Part shown: in pieces, positions 15,523 through 26,324 of the stretch
Numbering within the stretch: the stretch's first letter is position 1
Layout of the letters: each line of letters begins with the position of its first letter
Source: Chloroflexota bacterium
GTDB taxonomy: Bacteria; Chloroflexota; Anaerolineae; Aggregatilineales; Phototrophicaceae
Length of the DNA stretch: 64,000 nucleotides
Reading direction: 5' to 3'
NCBI GenBank assembly: GCA_028875245.1
Contig: JAPPEU010000069.1
Span: forward strand, 124,001-188,000
The notes under the pieces: generated by a model
The model's database searches: none
Told to the model about the DNA's origin: nothing
What the model saw: only the letters and a program-made list of their open reading frames with translations
Position numbers and translations under genes: made by a program

Positions 15523-16977
15523 GTGCAACTGAGAATGAAGGCGGACGCGGGCGCGCGGGCAGCTTGGCTTGTGGCCGCGCTGGCTTTGACGCCGGTCGCG
15601 CTATTCGTCTACCTGGGTCATTTCAGCCGCATGATGGGCGATGACTGGGGGCATTTCGCCACCGCTCAACAGCTTGGCGGCGCCGATTATTTCCAGTTTT
15701 GGTGGGCGCAAAGGTATAGCAGTTATACCTATATTCTGCTTCACAAAGCGCTGGCGCCCATGGGCCCGGAAATCATGCCGCAAGTTTTTCCGGCGGCAAT
15801 CATCGCGCTCTGGCTGCTGAGCTTGGCCTGGCTGATCGCTGCCATCCTTCGCATCTTGCAAATCGAGCGCAATCGCCGGCCGGTCAGCGTCGCCTTGGCC
15901 GCACTGCTGCTGACCGCGACCCTCAACTCGCTCTACACCTGGGAGAGCATCTATTGGTATTCCGCCAGCGTACGGTACGCGCTGCCGGTGGCGCTGTTCA
16001 TTCTATACATCGCATTCGCCATAGACGGCGCCAGCCGCGGGCGAACTTCATCCGGGACTGGCGCCGCGGCGCTGGGCGGGGCGGTTCTCTGCTTCCTCAA
16101 CGCGGGCTTCTCCGAGATGCAGCTGATAATCCAACTCGTATTTCTGTCTTGCATGTTGGCGGGCGTTTTCGCTTTCAAGGGGGGGCGGGCGCGCGGACGG
16201 ATGCTGGCGCAGATCGCGGCTGGCTGGGGCGGCACTGTCATCAGCCTGCTCTTGCAATTGACATCCCCCGCGATTTCGACGCGGATGCACGATGGTTCAA
16301 GCCTGGGCGAGCGGGTTCCGCTGCGCTCATTGGGGACGCTCATCGCGGAAACCGTCGAGACCGTCGTCGCATACCTTGGCGACGCGGGAACGATCGCCGG
16401 CTTCTCGCTGATGCTGCTGCTCGGTTTGGCAATGGCGCAGGTCATGGCACAGCCGCAGCAGAGAGGGAAGGCGGAGGCGAAAGGCCTCGCTTTGGCAGCG
16501 TTTCTGGCGTTGGCGAGCGCGCTGTTGGCTCTTATTTTGCCCGTTGCAATCGGCCTGTATTCGATCGGCATTGTTTATCCCCGGCTCATGATATCGTCCG
16601 TCTTTGCGCAAATCATCGCGGGCGTCGTTTTTGGCGCCTGCGTCGGCTGCATGATCAAAAGCAGTTTCCACAATTTAGACGGCGCTGCTGTATGGTATTC
16701 TCCTGTTACAAAGATCGGCGCCGCCGTCGTAGCATGTTACACGCTCGCTGTGGTCATCACGCAAGTCAGCCTGATCCCCGACTTCAGCCTTTACGCCCGC
16801 GAGTGGGACGCGCGCCATCAGCGCATCATTGAATTGCGTGAAAGCGGCGCGAAGAATATAGAAGTGCCGCCTTACACTTTTGACATGACCGCCTTCATCG
16901 CCGCCAATAAAGAACCCATCCGAGGGAGCGACGCCTACTTCTACGGCGTTGAAACAATCGTGGAAACAAGATCGTGA
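15523..16977 (+). CDS. Polytopic membrane protein, GT-C/DUF6056-like, paralogue 1
   Basis: 484 residues from GTG 15523 (an ATG at 15535 is an alternative). About eleven hydrophobic segments are visible. After the first helix comes 'FSRMMGDDWGHF' (Asp40, Asp41); an acidic pair in the first outer loop is the hallmark of GT-C glycosyltransferases, where it binds the lipid-linked sugar donor. The C-terminus carries 'PDFSLYAREWDARHQRI' and ends in 'AYFYGVETI'. The same N- and C-terminal signatures occur in the two following genes. The likely role is transfer of a sugar, or another lipid-linked group, at the outer membrane face; the substrate is unknown. Seven bases after the PBP-like gene, so almost certainly co-transcribed. 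Confidence 0.68.
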   Translation: MQLRMKADAGARAAWLVAALALTPVALFVYLGHFSRMMGDDWGHFATAQQLGGADYFQFWWAQRYSSYTYILLHKALAPMGPEIMPQVFPAAIIALWLLSLAWLIAAILRILQIERNRRPVSVALAALLLTATLNSLYTWESIYWYSASVRYALPVALFILYIAFAIDGASRGRTSSGTGAAALGGAVLCFLNAGFSEMQLIIQLVFLSCMLAGVFAFKGGRARGRMLAQIAAGWGGTVISLLLQLTSPAISTRMHDGSSLGERVPLRSLGTLIAETVETVVAYLGDAGTIAGFSLMLLLGLAMAQVMAQPQQRGKAEAKGLALAAFLALASALLALILPVAIGLYSIGIVYPRLMISSVFAQIIAGVVFGACVGCMIKSSFHNLDGAAVWYSPVTKIGAAVVACYTLAVVITQVSLIPDFSLYAREWDARHQRIIELRESGAKNIEVPPYTFDMTAFIAANKEPIRGSDAYFYGVETIVETRS

Positions 16978-17067
16978 CCAAACCGCAGTCCTGTGAAACG
17001 GGCTTAAATTCAGACTCGCTTCGTCTGCTGCATTCTGCTCGCCCAGCTGCGCGAGGGAATATCTGTC

Positions 17068-18705
17068 ATGCGCCCTAATCAAGGCCCTGTGCTCTGGCTT
17101 TTGGCGCTTCTTGCCAGCCTGCCGACGCTGCTCATCGCCTACCTGGGGCAATTCAGCCGGCTGATGGGCGACGACTGGTGTTTCTTTAACAGCGCGCTGC
17201 ATTTGGGCGGAAGAGATTACTTCAGTTTCTGGTTAAACAACTGGCACAGCAGCCTGACCTATATCGCCATACATGACATTCTGGCGCCGCTCGGTCCCGA
17301 ATACATGCCGCCGATTTTTCCTGCGATCATCTTTGGGCTTTGGCTGCTGGGGCTGGTTTGGCTGTTTTTCCTTGTCTTGCGTGGTTTGCAGCTGGATGCG
17401 AACAGACTTCCGGTCGCTTTGATTCTGGCGTTCCTGTCTTTGGCGGCATTTGTGATCGGCGTTTACGATTGGGAGCCGCTCTATTGGTATTCGGCCAGCA
17501 TTCGCCATAGCCTGCCGGTGGGGATATTTCTGTTGGTCTTGGCGCTGTTTTGGGAGGCGGCCTCCCGGCAATGCTCAGGTCGACGGTTGGCGGTCTTGGC
17601 GGCAGCCGGGGCAGCGGCATGTTTCGTCAACGCTGGTTTGTCCCAGCTGCAGACCATCCTGCAGCTAATCTGCTTGACGCTGATGTTGCTTGCAATTCGC
17701 GCTTTAATCGACAGCCCGCGGCGCCGGCCCTGCCTGACGCTGTATTCGGCGGGCTGGGTGGGCAATGCTGCCGGGTTAATCGTTCAATTGGTCTTACCTG
17801 GCAGCGCTACTCGAATGTCGGATATGGGGACGGGCGCAAGGTACGACCAGATTCGCGCGCTTCCTGAACTGCTTGTTGAAACCGTAGAGACATCCGCCGC
17901 GTTCATTGGGCATCAGGGGAATATCGCCGGCTTTACGTTGCTCTTTGCCGCCGGCTTGGTGGCTGCGCTTCTGTTGGTCAAGCCAATTGACGGCGAACCC
18001 GGGCGCAGGCCGGCTGCGGCAAAGGCAGGGGCCGGCGCGCGCTATTGGTCAGCCGCGCTTCTGTTCGGCGCTTTTGCCAGCTTGGCATTGACGCAGGTCG
18101 CGGGCTTGCATTTCTTGGCATCCGCCATTCTCTACATCTGCGCGCTCATTCTACTCGTCGTCCTGGCCGCTCGGCTGGCCGCCGCCACGTCGGATTTCTT
18201 ATCGCGCCGGATATTCCTGGCTGCGTTAGTCGGGTCGGCGCTCGCCTATAGTTCACTTGCGCTTTCGATCGCGGTCGGGCATTTCTCGATTGGAATCATC
18301 TATGAACGGACGCTGACCTTTGCCGCGCTGCTGTCTGTGCTATCGGGGCTGGCTTGGGGCGGCTGCATCGGCTTCCTGCTCCGGCGGCGCTACAGCCGGA
18401 CGCCGGGAGAAGCCCCCTGGCTGCGCGGCGTGATTGGCCTGGGCTCGCTCGTGCTAGCCCTCGCATACCTCAGCATCGTGTCCATGCAGGCCGGGCTGAT
18501 TCCGGATTTCGCAACATACGCGCGGGAGTGGGACGCGCGTCACCAACGTATCGTCCGGTTGCGCGAGGGCGGCGAGCAAGTCATCACGGTGACGCCATAC
18601 AGCTATCACATGACTCAGGCGATTTCGCCGGTTGATCTGGAAATAGTCGGCTGGGATTGCCAGCCCTATTATTACGGTCTGGAAGCCATTACGATGGAGC
18701 CTTAG
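17068..18705 (+). CDS. Polytopic membrane protein, GT-C/DUF6056-like, paralogue 2
   Basis: 545 residues and about twelve hydrophobic segments. It shares with its neighbours 'YLGQFSRLMGDDWCFF' after helix 1 (Asp35, Asp36), 'YWYSASIRHSLPVG' in the middle, 'PDFATYAREWDARHQRI' near the end and a final 'YYYGLEAI'. The preceding 90-bp gap has no obvious terminator, so read-through from paralogue 1 is plausible. The divergence between the three copies is far greater than in a recent duplication, which suggests each has its own substrate or partner. Confidence 0.68.
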   Translation: MRPNQGPVLWLLALLASLPTLLIAYLGQFSRLMGDDWCFFNSALHLGGRDYFSFWLNNWHSSLTYIAIHDILAPLGPEYMPPIFPAIIFGLWLLGLVWLFFLVLRGLQLDANRLPVALILAFLSLAAFVIGVYDWEPLYWYSASIRHSLPVGIFLLVLALFWEAASRQCSGRRLAVLAAAGAAACFVNAGLSQLQTILQLICLTLMLLAIRALIDSPRRRPCLTLYSAGWVGNAAGLIVQLVLPGSATRMSDMGTGARYDQIRALPELLVETVETSAAFIGHQGNIAGFTLLFAAGLVAALLLVKPIDGEPGRRPAAAKAGAGARYWSAALLFGAFASLALTQVAGLHFLASAILYICALILLVVLAARLAAATSDFLSRRIFLAALVGSALAYSSLALSIAVGHFSIGIIYERTLTFAALLSVLSGLAWGGCIGFLLRRRYSRTPGEAPWLRGVIGLGSLVLALAYLSIVSMQAGLIPDFATYAREWDARHQRIVRLREGGEQVITVTPYSYHMTQAISPVDLEIVGWDCQPYYYGLEAITMEP

Positions 18706-18729
18706 AAACCACAGTTGATGAGTTGAAGC

Positions 18730-20580
18730 ATGCTGCGCAGCCAAATGTTCAAATCAGGACTAAGCGCGTTGCTGGTGGCGCTGGCGCTCGTTCCCGCGCT
18801 GCTGTTTGCCTATAGCGGTCAATTCAGCCGTATGATCGCGGACGACTATTGCCGCATTGAAGCGGGTTTGGCAAATGGGCCTTGGCAAAATGTGGCACAC
18901 TGGCGCAGCATCTGGACCGGATCCTACACAAATTACTTCTTGCACGGCGTCTTTGCGCCCCTGGACTTGCAGATTACGCGGATGCTGCCGGCCGCCACCA
19001 GCTTGCTCTGGCTGATTGGCTTGTTCTGGCTGCTATGGCGCGTCTTTGGATTCGAGGGATGGCGCCGGCACAGGTTATCCGCCGCCCTCATCTGCGCCTC
19101 GCTGCTGCTCGCCACAATGATCGACGCCTTCTATTCGAAGCAGACCTTCTTCCACTACACCGCGCATTTGAGTTATGCCTCGCCGATTGTGCTGTTCACC
19201 ATCTACTTGGCGGCGATTCTTGAAGCAATATGCCGGCTGCGCGCAAGACGAAGTTGGGCGTTAGCGGCGGCGGTCGCCAGCCTTGTCTTCTGCTTCTTGA
19301 ACGCCGGCTTTGCGGAGATGTACCTCGTTGCTCAAGGGACCGCGCTCTTCGTCTTCCTCGTCGCGGCATATCTCTTGGTGCAACATCCGCATCGGCGTCC
19401 GACCCTGCTGCTTCTATCAGCTGGCATGTTTGGCACGGCGACGAGCGCCGTCGTCATGTTGACTGCGCCTGGCGTGATGCTTCGCGCTGCAGACTCGCAC
19501 AGCCTTGTTATGCCCGTGCGCGATCTGCCGGAATTGCTAGATCTGAGCATGGCTCGCGCGGTCGAATACCTAACCGACGCGAATGCCTTTGCCGGCTTTG
19601 CGCTTGTATTTGCGCTTGGCATGGCCGCAGCGCAGATTGCTGGCAAACCGAGCCTGGCTGATACGAGGCCGCTTCGAGCGGGCGTCCCGTCAGCCCCGCT
19701 CTATGCCGGCTTGGCCATACAACTTCTCTTCGTCCCGTTTCTGTGGTCGCATGCAAGTGACAGTCCGCAGTTTTTCGGCCGCTTCAGCTTGCCCTATATG
19801 GCGGTCGTCATACTCAATCTCGCGCTGATAATTGGCTATGGCGCGCTGTTGTGGTGGCGAAACAGACTTAACCAGCAGCTTAGTGAAAATCAGAAACGCC
19901 TGGCGCCGATTGCCGGCCTCGCATTAACTGTGGCCTTCGCCTTATTCATGGCAACCCAGTTGAGAAGCGTTCATATTCGAGCCGAGTTTTTCTTGTATGT
20001 CAGCGCCTTGGTTATACTCGCGAACATATCTGTGCAGTTGTCGCGCGGCCTTCCGCAATCAGTCGCAAAGCGTTGGCGGGAGGTCATAATCGTGTGCTTG
20101 GGGGCGGCTCTGATGTCTTCATTTGTCTTGGCGCTTATCGCATTCTATGCGGTTGGTTTCGTCGGAGCCCGTTACATGGGACCGGTGGCTGTCTTTCAGA
20201 TCTCCGCTGGCTTTGCCTGGGGAGCGCTGGTCGGCTCCGCGCTTGGATGCGTTTTGCGCGCTGCAGGCCCCCGGTCGGCGATAGTTTTGGCTTTCAGGCT
20301 TGCGCCCTTGCTTGTTGTCTTGATGATTGGTATCGGCATCGTCGCAGCCCAAATACGCTGGATTCCGGACCTGCAATTCTTTGCTGACGGATGGGACGAG
20401 CGCCACCAATATATCCTCGAGCAGCGAGACAGCGGTCAGCGTCAAATCGAAATTTGGCCGCTGAGTTACGATTTGGGTAGCGAGTTTCGTAATGTTATGT
20501 CTCCTCGATCTCAAACTTATGAGAACAGCTGCGCCGCGATATACTACGGCGTGGAATCAATAAAACTGGCAGACAGCTAA
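18730..20580 (+). CDS. Polytopic membrane protein, GT-C/DUF6056-like, paralogue 3
   Basis: 616 residues, the longest of the triplet, with about thirteen hydrophobic segments. It keeps 'SGQFSRMIADDYCRIE' (Asp38, Asp39), the middle 'CFLNAGFAEMYLVAQ' shared with paralogue 1 ('CFLNAGFSEMQLIIQ'), the late 'PDLQFFADGWDERHQYI' and the final 'IYYGVESI'. It has extra helices in the centre compared with the other two. Only 24 bp separate it from paralogue 2. The operon ends here; an AT-rich gap and the groESL promoter follow. Confidence 0.68.
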   Translation: MLRSQMFKSGLSALLVALALVPALLFAYSGQFSRMIADDYCRIEAGLANGPWQNVAHWRSIWTGSYTNYFLHGVFAPLDLQITRMLPAATSLLWLIGLFWLLWRVFGFEGWRRHRLSAALICASLLLATMIDAFYSKQTFFHYTAHLSYASPIVLFTIYLAAILEAICRLRARRSWALAAAVASLVFCFLNAGFAEMYLVAQGTALFVFLVAAYLLVQHPHRRPTLLLLSAGMFGTATSAVVMLTAPGVMLRAADSHSLVMPVRDLPELLDLSMARAVEYLTDANAFAGFALVFALGMAAAQIAGKPSLADTRPLRAGVPSAPLYAGLAIQLLFVPFLWSHASDSPQFFGRFSLPYMAVVILNLALIIGYGALLWWRNRLNQQLSENQKRLAPIAGLALTVAFALFMATQLRSVHIRAEFFLYVSALVILANISVQLSRGLPQSVAKRWREVIIVCLGAALMSSFVLALIAFYAVGFVGARYMGPVAVFQISAGFAWGALVGSALGCVLRAAGPRSAIVLAFRLAPLLVVLMIGIGIVAAQIRWIPDLQFFADGWDERHQYILEQRDSGQRQIEIWPLSYDLGSEFRNVMSPRSQTYENSCAAIYYGVESIKLADS

Positions 20581-20665
20581 CGTCCTGCCTACCCATTGGC
20601 GCAATCCGCCAACATTAGAATTGTATATTATTTCTGGCAATCGCCCCTGTCGTCTGCCAAGACTA

Positions 20666-20694
20666 TTGACTGGGCAGCGGCGATATGATAAATT
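20666..20694 (+). promoter_or_regulatory. Probable sigma-70-type promoter of groESL
   Basis: 'TTGACT' at 20666-20671 and 'TAAATT' at 20689-20694 separated by 17 nt. The CIRCE operator begins 12 nt downstream, overlapping the expected transcription start, which is the usual arrangement. Confidence 0.6.
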
Positions 20695-20706
20695 ATGCGG
20701 TGAAAT

Positions 20707-20733
20707 CTGGCACTCGGGTGCATTGAGTGCCAG
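20707..20733. promoter_or_regulatory. CIRCE operator (HrcA binding site)
   Basis: Perfect inverted repeat 'CTGGCACTC' (20707-20715) - 9 nt - 'GAGTGCCAG' (20725-20733), matching the CIRCE consensus TTAGCACTC-N9-GAGTGCTAA at the core. It implies heat-shock repression by HrcA, whose gene is not in the window. Confidence 0.93.
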
Positions 20734-20793
20734 CGAAGACAGTCAGACTTTCGTCATGCGGCGAAGGCAACCTTAGTTCAAGGAGGAGATAAA

Positions 20794-21096
20794 ATGCCCG
20801 TCTCGATTCGTCCACTGGGCGACCGCGTCCTGGTTGAACCCGTGGAATCCGAAGAAACATTCGCAGGTGGCGCTTTTGTACTGCCGGAGACGGCCAAGGA
20901 AAAACCGCAGCAGGGGTTGATCCGCGCGGCCGGCCCTGGCAAGTACGACGAAGAGGGCGAAAAACGCATTCCGATGGATGTTCAGGAAGGCGACCGCGTA
21001 CTCTTCGCCAAGTATGCTGGCACTGAGGTAAAGCTTGATGGCGTCAGCATGCTCATCATGAAAGAATCCGACATCCTCGGTATTGTCGAAGCCTAA
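20794..21096 (+). CDS. groS: Co-chaperonin GroES
   Basis: 100 residues, starting '[16 protein letters not shown]', with the mobile-loop region '[22 protein letters not shown]' and '[18 protein letters not shown]'. Forms the heptameric lid of GroEL and closes the folding chamber. A strong 'aaggaggag' precedes the ATG. Regulated by the CIRCE element upstream and co-transcribed with groL 60 bp downstream. Length and sequence are ordinary for the family. Confidence 0.97.
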   Translation: MPVSIRPLGDRVLVEPVESEETFAGGAFVLPETAKEKPQQGLIRAAGPGKYDEEGEKRIPMDVQEGDRVLFAKYAGTEVKLDGVSMLIMKESDILGIVEA

Positions 21097-22803
<1,707 letters not shown>

Positions 22804-22838
22804 GCCGGCTCCAAGCCAAAGAAACAAACATTTACGGG

Positions 22839-22864
22839 GGACTGTCGCAAGGCAGTCCTCTTTT
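22839..22864 (+). terminator. Intrinsic terminator of groESL
   Basis: Stem 'GGACTGTC' / 'GGCAGTCC' (one G-U pair) with a GCAA tetraloop at 22839-22858, followed by 'TCTTTTG'. A similar hairpin follows the second micro-protein at 23400. Confidence 0.85.
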
Positions 22865-22927
22865 GTATAGTTGAAAAAGTGCTAACAAACAGCAATTAGA
22901 CAAGCCAGACGATTGGAGACAATCGCG

Positions 22928-23158
22928 ATGCAAGATTCAGAAGATCTTCGGGAAATTCGTCTAAACATATTGAAAAAATTGTTCCGCCCATACATTGAGG
23001 GAGATGCAACGTTGGAACAAGTTCTGCTTGACCAAGCCGGGCGGATTGAGGGGCTGGATGAACGCTTGGATCGAGTCGATAAAAACCTAAGAAAGATGAT
23101 CGGAATTCTGAGATCCGGCCAGAAAATCCGGAATCGTGGCAGTTCATTTCACGTCTGA
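22928..23158 (+). CDS. Coiled-coil micro-protein 1 (unknown)
   Basis: 76 residues from the ATG at 22928 ('ggag' upstream; the track uses a TTG at 22913). Mostly helical, charged, with a heptad-like segment 'RIEGLDERLDRVDKNLRKM'. No known family is recognised. The following small ORF has the same layout ('RLERIGKRLDRIEKQQ'), so the two look like a tandem duplication. No membrane segment or metal motif. Confidence 0.5.
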   Translation: MQDSEDLREIRLNILKKLFRPYIEGDATLEQVLLDQAGRIEGLDERLDRVDKNLRKMIGILRSGQKIRNRGSSFHV

Positions 23159-23375
23159 AACCAAATCGACTAAACTTTATGATCTGCGCCTTCATCGTCT
23201 TGAGCAATTGACGAGCTCGATGGTGGAGTGCCAAGCCTCGATGGTGCAAATTTTGCAGGATCAATCGGCGCGCCTGGAAAGGATTGGAAAACGTCTGGAC
23301 CGAATAGAAAAGCAGCAAACGCTCATTCTGGATGATCTCGGATTCATCAAAACCATCCTAACAGTGCGCGAGTGA
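23136..23375 (+). CDS. Coiled-coil micro-protein 2 (unknown), paralogue of the preceding ORF
   Basis: 79 residues from a GTG that overlaps the end of micro-protein 1 by 23 bp, suggesting translational coupling. It shares the middle '(V/I)LxDQxxR(I/L)E' and 'RLDR(V/I)(D/E)K' patterns with its neighbour. The predicted structure is a long helix likely to form a coiled coil. An intrinsic terminator follows 25 bp downstream. The start is uncertain; a later ATG is not available without losing homology. Confidence 0.5.
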   Translation: MAVHFTSETKSTKLYDLRLHRLEQLTSSMVECQASMVQILQDQSARLERIGKRLDRIEKQQTLILDDLGFIKTILTVRE

Positions 23376-23399
23376 GAGCGCGTCTGAATTGGAATCGGA

Positions 23400-23427
23400 G
23401 GGCTGCCGCAGGGCAGTTCTCTTTTTT
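23400..23427 (+). terminator. Intrinsic terminator after micro-protein 2
   Basis: Stem 'GGGCTGCC' / 'GGCAGTTC' (two G-U pairs) with a 4-nt loop, followed by 'TCTTTTTT'. Its sequence resembles the groESL terminator, as if duplicated with the micro-protein gene. Confidence 0.8.
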
Positions 23428-23572
23428 CGCGTGGTGAATGAGTTTATTCAAGGCTGCAATCTGGCGAGTCCCGGCGTCGACTGGACCGAGACGCGCGCCG
23501 ATTCGGTTGCTCACAGCCGAGCAGCCTCAACGTCGAATCGTCATGAACGCGGCGAGTCGCGGACGGAGACCC

Positions 23573-26071
23573 TTAGATCTGCGCTTCCAGTTCGTCCGCG
23601 ACTTCTTCTTCCTCGACCGTGTACAGCGTCAGACCGCCGTCATCATCGACATCGACGCGCACGACGCTGGCCAGGCCGAATTCACCCGAAAGGATGCCAT
23701 CGGAGAGGCGATCTTCGACTTCGTTTTGGATCAGGCGGCGCAGGGGGCGGGCGCCGAATTCGGGGTTGTAGCCATTGTCTGAGAGCCAGTCGATTCCGCC
23801 ATCGCTGGCTTCCAGCGTGATAGCGTGCTCAAGCAGGCGTTCGCGCACTTTGTTCAATTCAAGGTCGACAATCTGCCTGATCTCGTCGCGGGTGAGCGAG
23901 CGGAAGATGATCGTGGCATCGACGCGATTGAGGAATTCCGGCCGAAACATGCGCTGGAGCTTGTCGGTTACGTTGCGGCTCATGTCCTGATACTGCTCGT
24001 CATCGAGCTTTTCAGCATCCAGATGGGTATTGAAACCCAGGCCGGAATTGGGTTTGATCAACTCGGCGCCGACATTGCTGGTCATCACAATCATCGCATT
24101 GCGAAAATCAACCCGCCGACCGCGCGCGTCCGTCAAGGTGCCTTCTTCCATGACTTGCAGCAGCATATTAAAGGCTTCCGGATGCGCTTTCTCCACCTCG
24201 TCGAAGACGATAATGCTATAGGGGCGGCGCCGCACAGCCTCGGTCAATTGCCCGGCATCTTCGTAGCCGACATAACCGGGAGGCGCCCCGACGAGCCGCG
24301 CGACCGAATGCCGCTCCATGAATTCGCTCATATCAAGCTGGATCAGGGCGTCCTCGCTGCCGAAGAGAAACTCGGCCAGGGCTTTCGTCAACTCGGTTTT
24401 GCCGACGCCGGTCGGGCCGAGGAACATAAAGGAGCCGATGGGGCGCCGCGGATCTTTCAGGCCGGCGCGGGCGCGGCGGACCGCCTTGCTAATGGAGACG
24501 ATGGCTTCGTGCTGCCCGATGATGCGCTCGTGCAGCTTGTCTTCCATCTCCATCAAGCGCTCGCTCTCTTCGTTGGCGATACGCGTGACCGGGATGCCCG
24601 TCCACATCGCCGCCACCTCGGAGATATCCTCGCCGACCAGGCGCGGCTGCCCGGTGTCTTCATTCCAGTTCAGGCGAATATCCGCCAACTTGGCATCCAG
24701 CGACTCGCGCCGAATTCGCAGCGTCTCGGCTTCTTCCGGCTCGCCCGCGTCCTGCAGCAGTTCGATATCTTCGTGAATTTCTTCCAGTTCATCCATAACG
24801 CGGCGCACGGCGGCCGCCTCCGGGCTCTTGTACATGCGCAGCCGCGCGGCCGCTTCGTCAATTAAATCGATCGCTTTATCGGGCAGAAAGCGGTCGGGGA
24901 TGTAACGGGCGGACAGGTTTGCGGCGGTCTCAATGGCGTCGTCGGTGATTTCGACATTATGATGATCTTGATAAGGGAATTTGATGCCTTGCAGGATTTC
25001 AATCGTTTCTTCAATCGTCGGTTCCGCCACTTGAATCTGCTGGAAGCGGCGCTCGAGGGCGGCGTCGCTTTCGATATGCTTGCGATATTCATCGAGGGTG
25101 GTGGCGCCGATGCACTGCAATTCGCCCCGGGCCAGCGCCGGTTTAAGGATGTTGGCGGCGTCGACGCTGCTGCCGGCCGAGCCCGCGCCCACCAGCATGT
25201 GCACCTCGTCAATAAACAGAATGGTATCGGATGCCTTCAGCTCCTCAATGACGCGCTTGAGGCGTTCTTCAAATTGCCCGCGGTACATGGTGCCGGCGAC
25301 CAATGAGCCGACATCCAACTGCAGCACGCGCTTGCGGAGCAGGGGTTTGGGCGTATCGCCCTCGACGATGCGTTGGGCCAAGCCCTCCACGATGGCGGTC
25401 TTGCCGACGCCGGGTTCGCCGATCAGCGCCGGGTTATTCTTTCGCCGGCGGCTCAACACTTGAATGACCCGTTCAATTTCCATCTCGCGGCCGACGACGG
25501 GGTCGAGCTTGCCATTTTCCGCCAGGCTAGTCAGGTCGGTCGCCAATTGATCAACGAGAGGTGTGCTGTCTTTGCGCGAGCCTTTGCCTTGGGGGCGGTC
25601 CTGCGTTCTCTGCGCCGATTGCACCGGGCTCTCCTGCAGCACTTTGCTGGTCTGCCGGCGCACCTCCTCCGGGCTTACGCCCAGCCGCCGCAGCACATCC
25701 AGCGCGATGCCTTCCTGTTGGCGGACCAGGCCCAGCAGCAGATGCTCCGTGCCGATGTAATGATGGCCCATCCGGCGCGCTTCATCGACCGCCAACTCGA
25801 GCACTTTTTTGGTCCCCGGCGACAGGTCCAACTGCACATGGCTGCGGCGCTCGTCAGCCGTCGACAGCCGCGACACAAGTTCTTCCACCCTGCGCGCATC
25901 CAAGCCCAAGTCGCGCAGGACGCGCCCGGCAACCCCGCCATCTTCGCGCATCAAGCCGAGAAGCAGATGCTCCGTTCCAATCTGATGGTGCTGCAGTCGT
26001 TCGGCCTCTTCCTGCGCCAGGCTCAGCACACGCCGCGCCCGCTGTGTGAAGCGTTCCATTTTATTCGGCAC
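23573..26071 (-). CDS. clpC: ClpC-type AAA+ unfoldase
   Basis: 832 residues from a GTG with 'GGAGGAG' seven bases upstream. Domain order: two Clp-N repeats (1-145), AAA+ 1 with Walker A '[15 protein letters not shown]', a short ClpC-type middle domain with a coiled coil ('[22 protein letters not shown]', about 410-465), AAA+ 2 with '[16 protein letters not shown]', and the D2 small domain. The length and short middle domain separate it from ClpB. With ClpP it unfolds and degrades proteins, usually under stress control. No ctsR, mcsA or mcsB is nearby, unlike in Bacilli. It converges with the groESL unit. Confidence 0.93.
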   Translation of the reverse strand: MPNKMERFTQRARRVLSLAQEEAERLQHHQIGTEHLLLGLMREDGGVAGRVLRDLGLDARRVEELVSRLSTADERRSHVQLDLSPGTKKVLELAVDEARRMGHHYIGTEHLLLGLVRQQEGIALDVLRRLGVSPEEVRRQTSKVLQESPVQSAQRTQDRPQGKGSRKDSTPLVDQLATDLTSLAENGKLDPVVGREMEIERVIQVLSRRRKNNPALIGEPGVGKTAIVEGLAQRIVEGDTPKPLLRKRVLQLDVGSLVAGTMYRGQFEERLKRVIEELKASDTILFIDEVHMLVGAGSAGSSVDAANILKPALARGELQCIGATTLDEYRKHIESDAALERRFQQIQVAEPTIEETIEILQGIKFPYQDHHNVEITDDAIETAANLSARYIPDRFLPDKAIDLIDEAAARLRMYKSPEAAAVRRVMDELEEIHEDIELLQDAGEPEEAETLRIRRESLDAKLADIRLNWNEDTGQPRLVGEDISEVAAMWTGIPVTRIANEESERLMEMEDKLHERIIGQHEAIVSISKAVRRARAGLKDPRRPIGSFMFLGPTGVGKTELTKALAEFLFGSEDALIQLDMSEFMERHSVARLVGAPPGYVGYEDAGQLTEAVRRRPYSIIVFDEVEKAHPEAFNMLLQVMEEGTLTDARGRRVDFRNAMIVMTSNVGAELIKPNSGLGFNTHLDAEKLDDEQYQDMSRNVTDKLQRMFRPEFLNRVDATIIFRSLTRDEIRQIVDLELNKVRERLLEHAITLEASDGGIDWLSDNGYNPEFGARPLRRLIQNEVEDRLSDGILSGEFGLASVVRVDVDDDGGLTLYTVEEEEVADELEAQI

Positions 26072-26136
26072 GGTCTAACTCCTCCAACATCAGCGGCCCG
26101 ACTCTGGGGCCCGTCCGAAAGTTAAGCCTACCCGCA

Positions 26137-26142
26137 ATTATA
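26137..26142 (-). promoter_or_regulatory. Candidate -10 box of clpC
   Basis: On the minus strand 'TGGTATAATTG' contains a perfect TATAAT about 66 bp before the clpC start. I see no convincing -35, so this may be an extended -10 type promoter. Confidence 0.45.
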
Positions 26143-26324
26143 CCAGCACTTGCGTCTCGTCGTGATATGCCTTCTTAAATCTTCACAAGAATTTCACGCC
26201 TCAGGTTCCGGCGCAAGCTCGCGAATCAATACTAGCGGATGCATCCCGTTTTATCAACGCAGACTCAACCGCAAGGAACAAGGAGGCGGGAATATCGCAG
26301 GGCGGCGGCCTTGAAAATGCCGAA

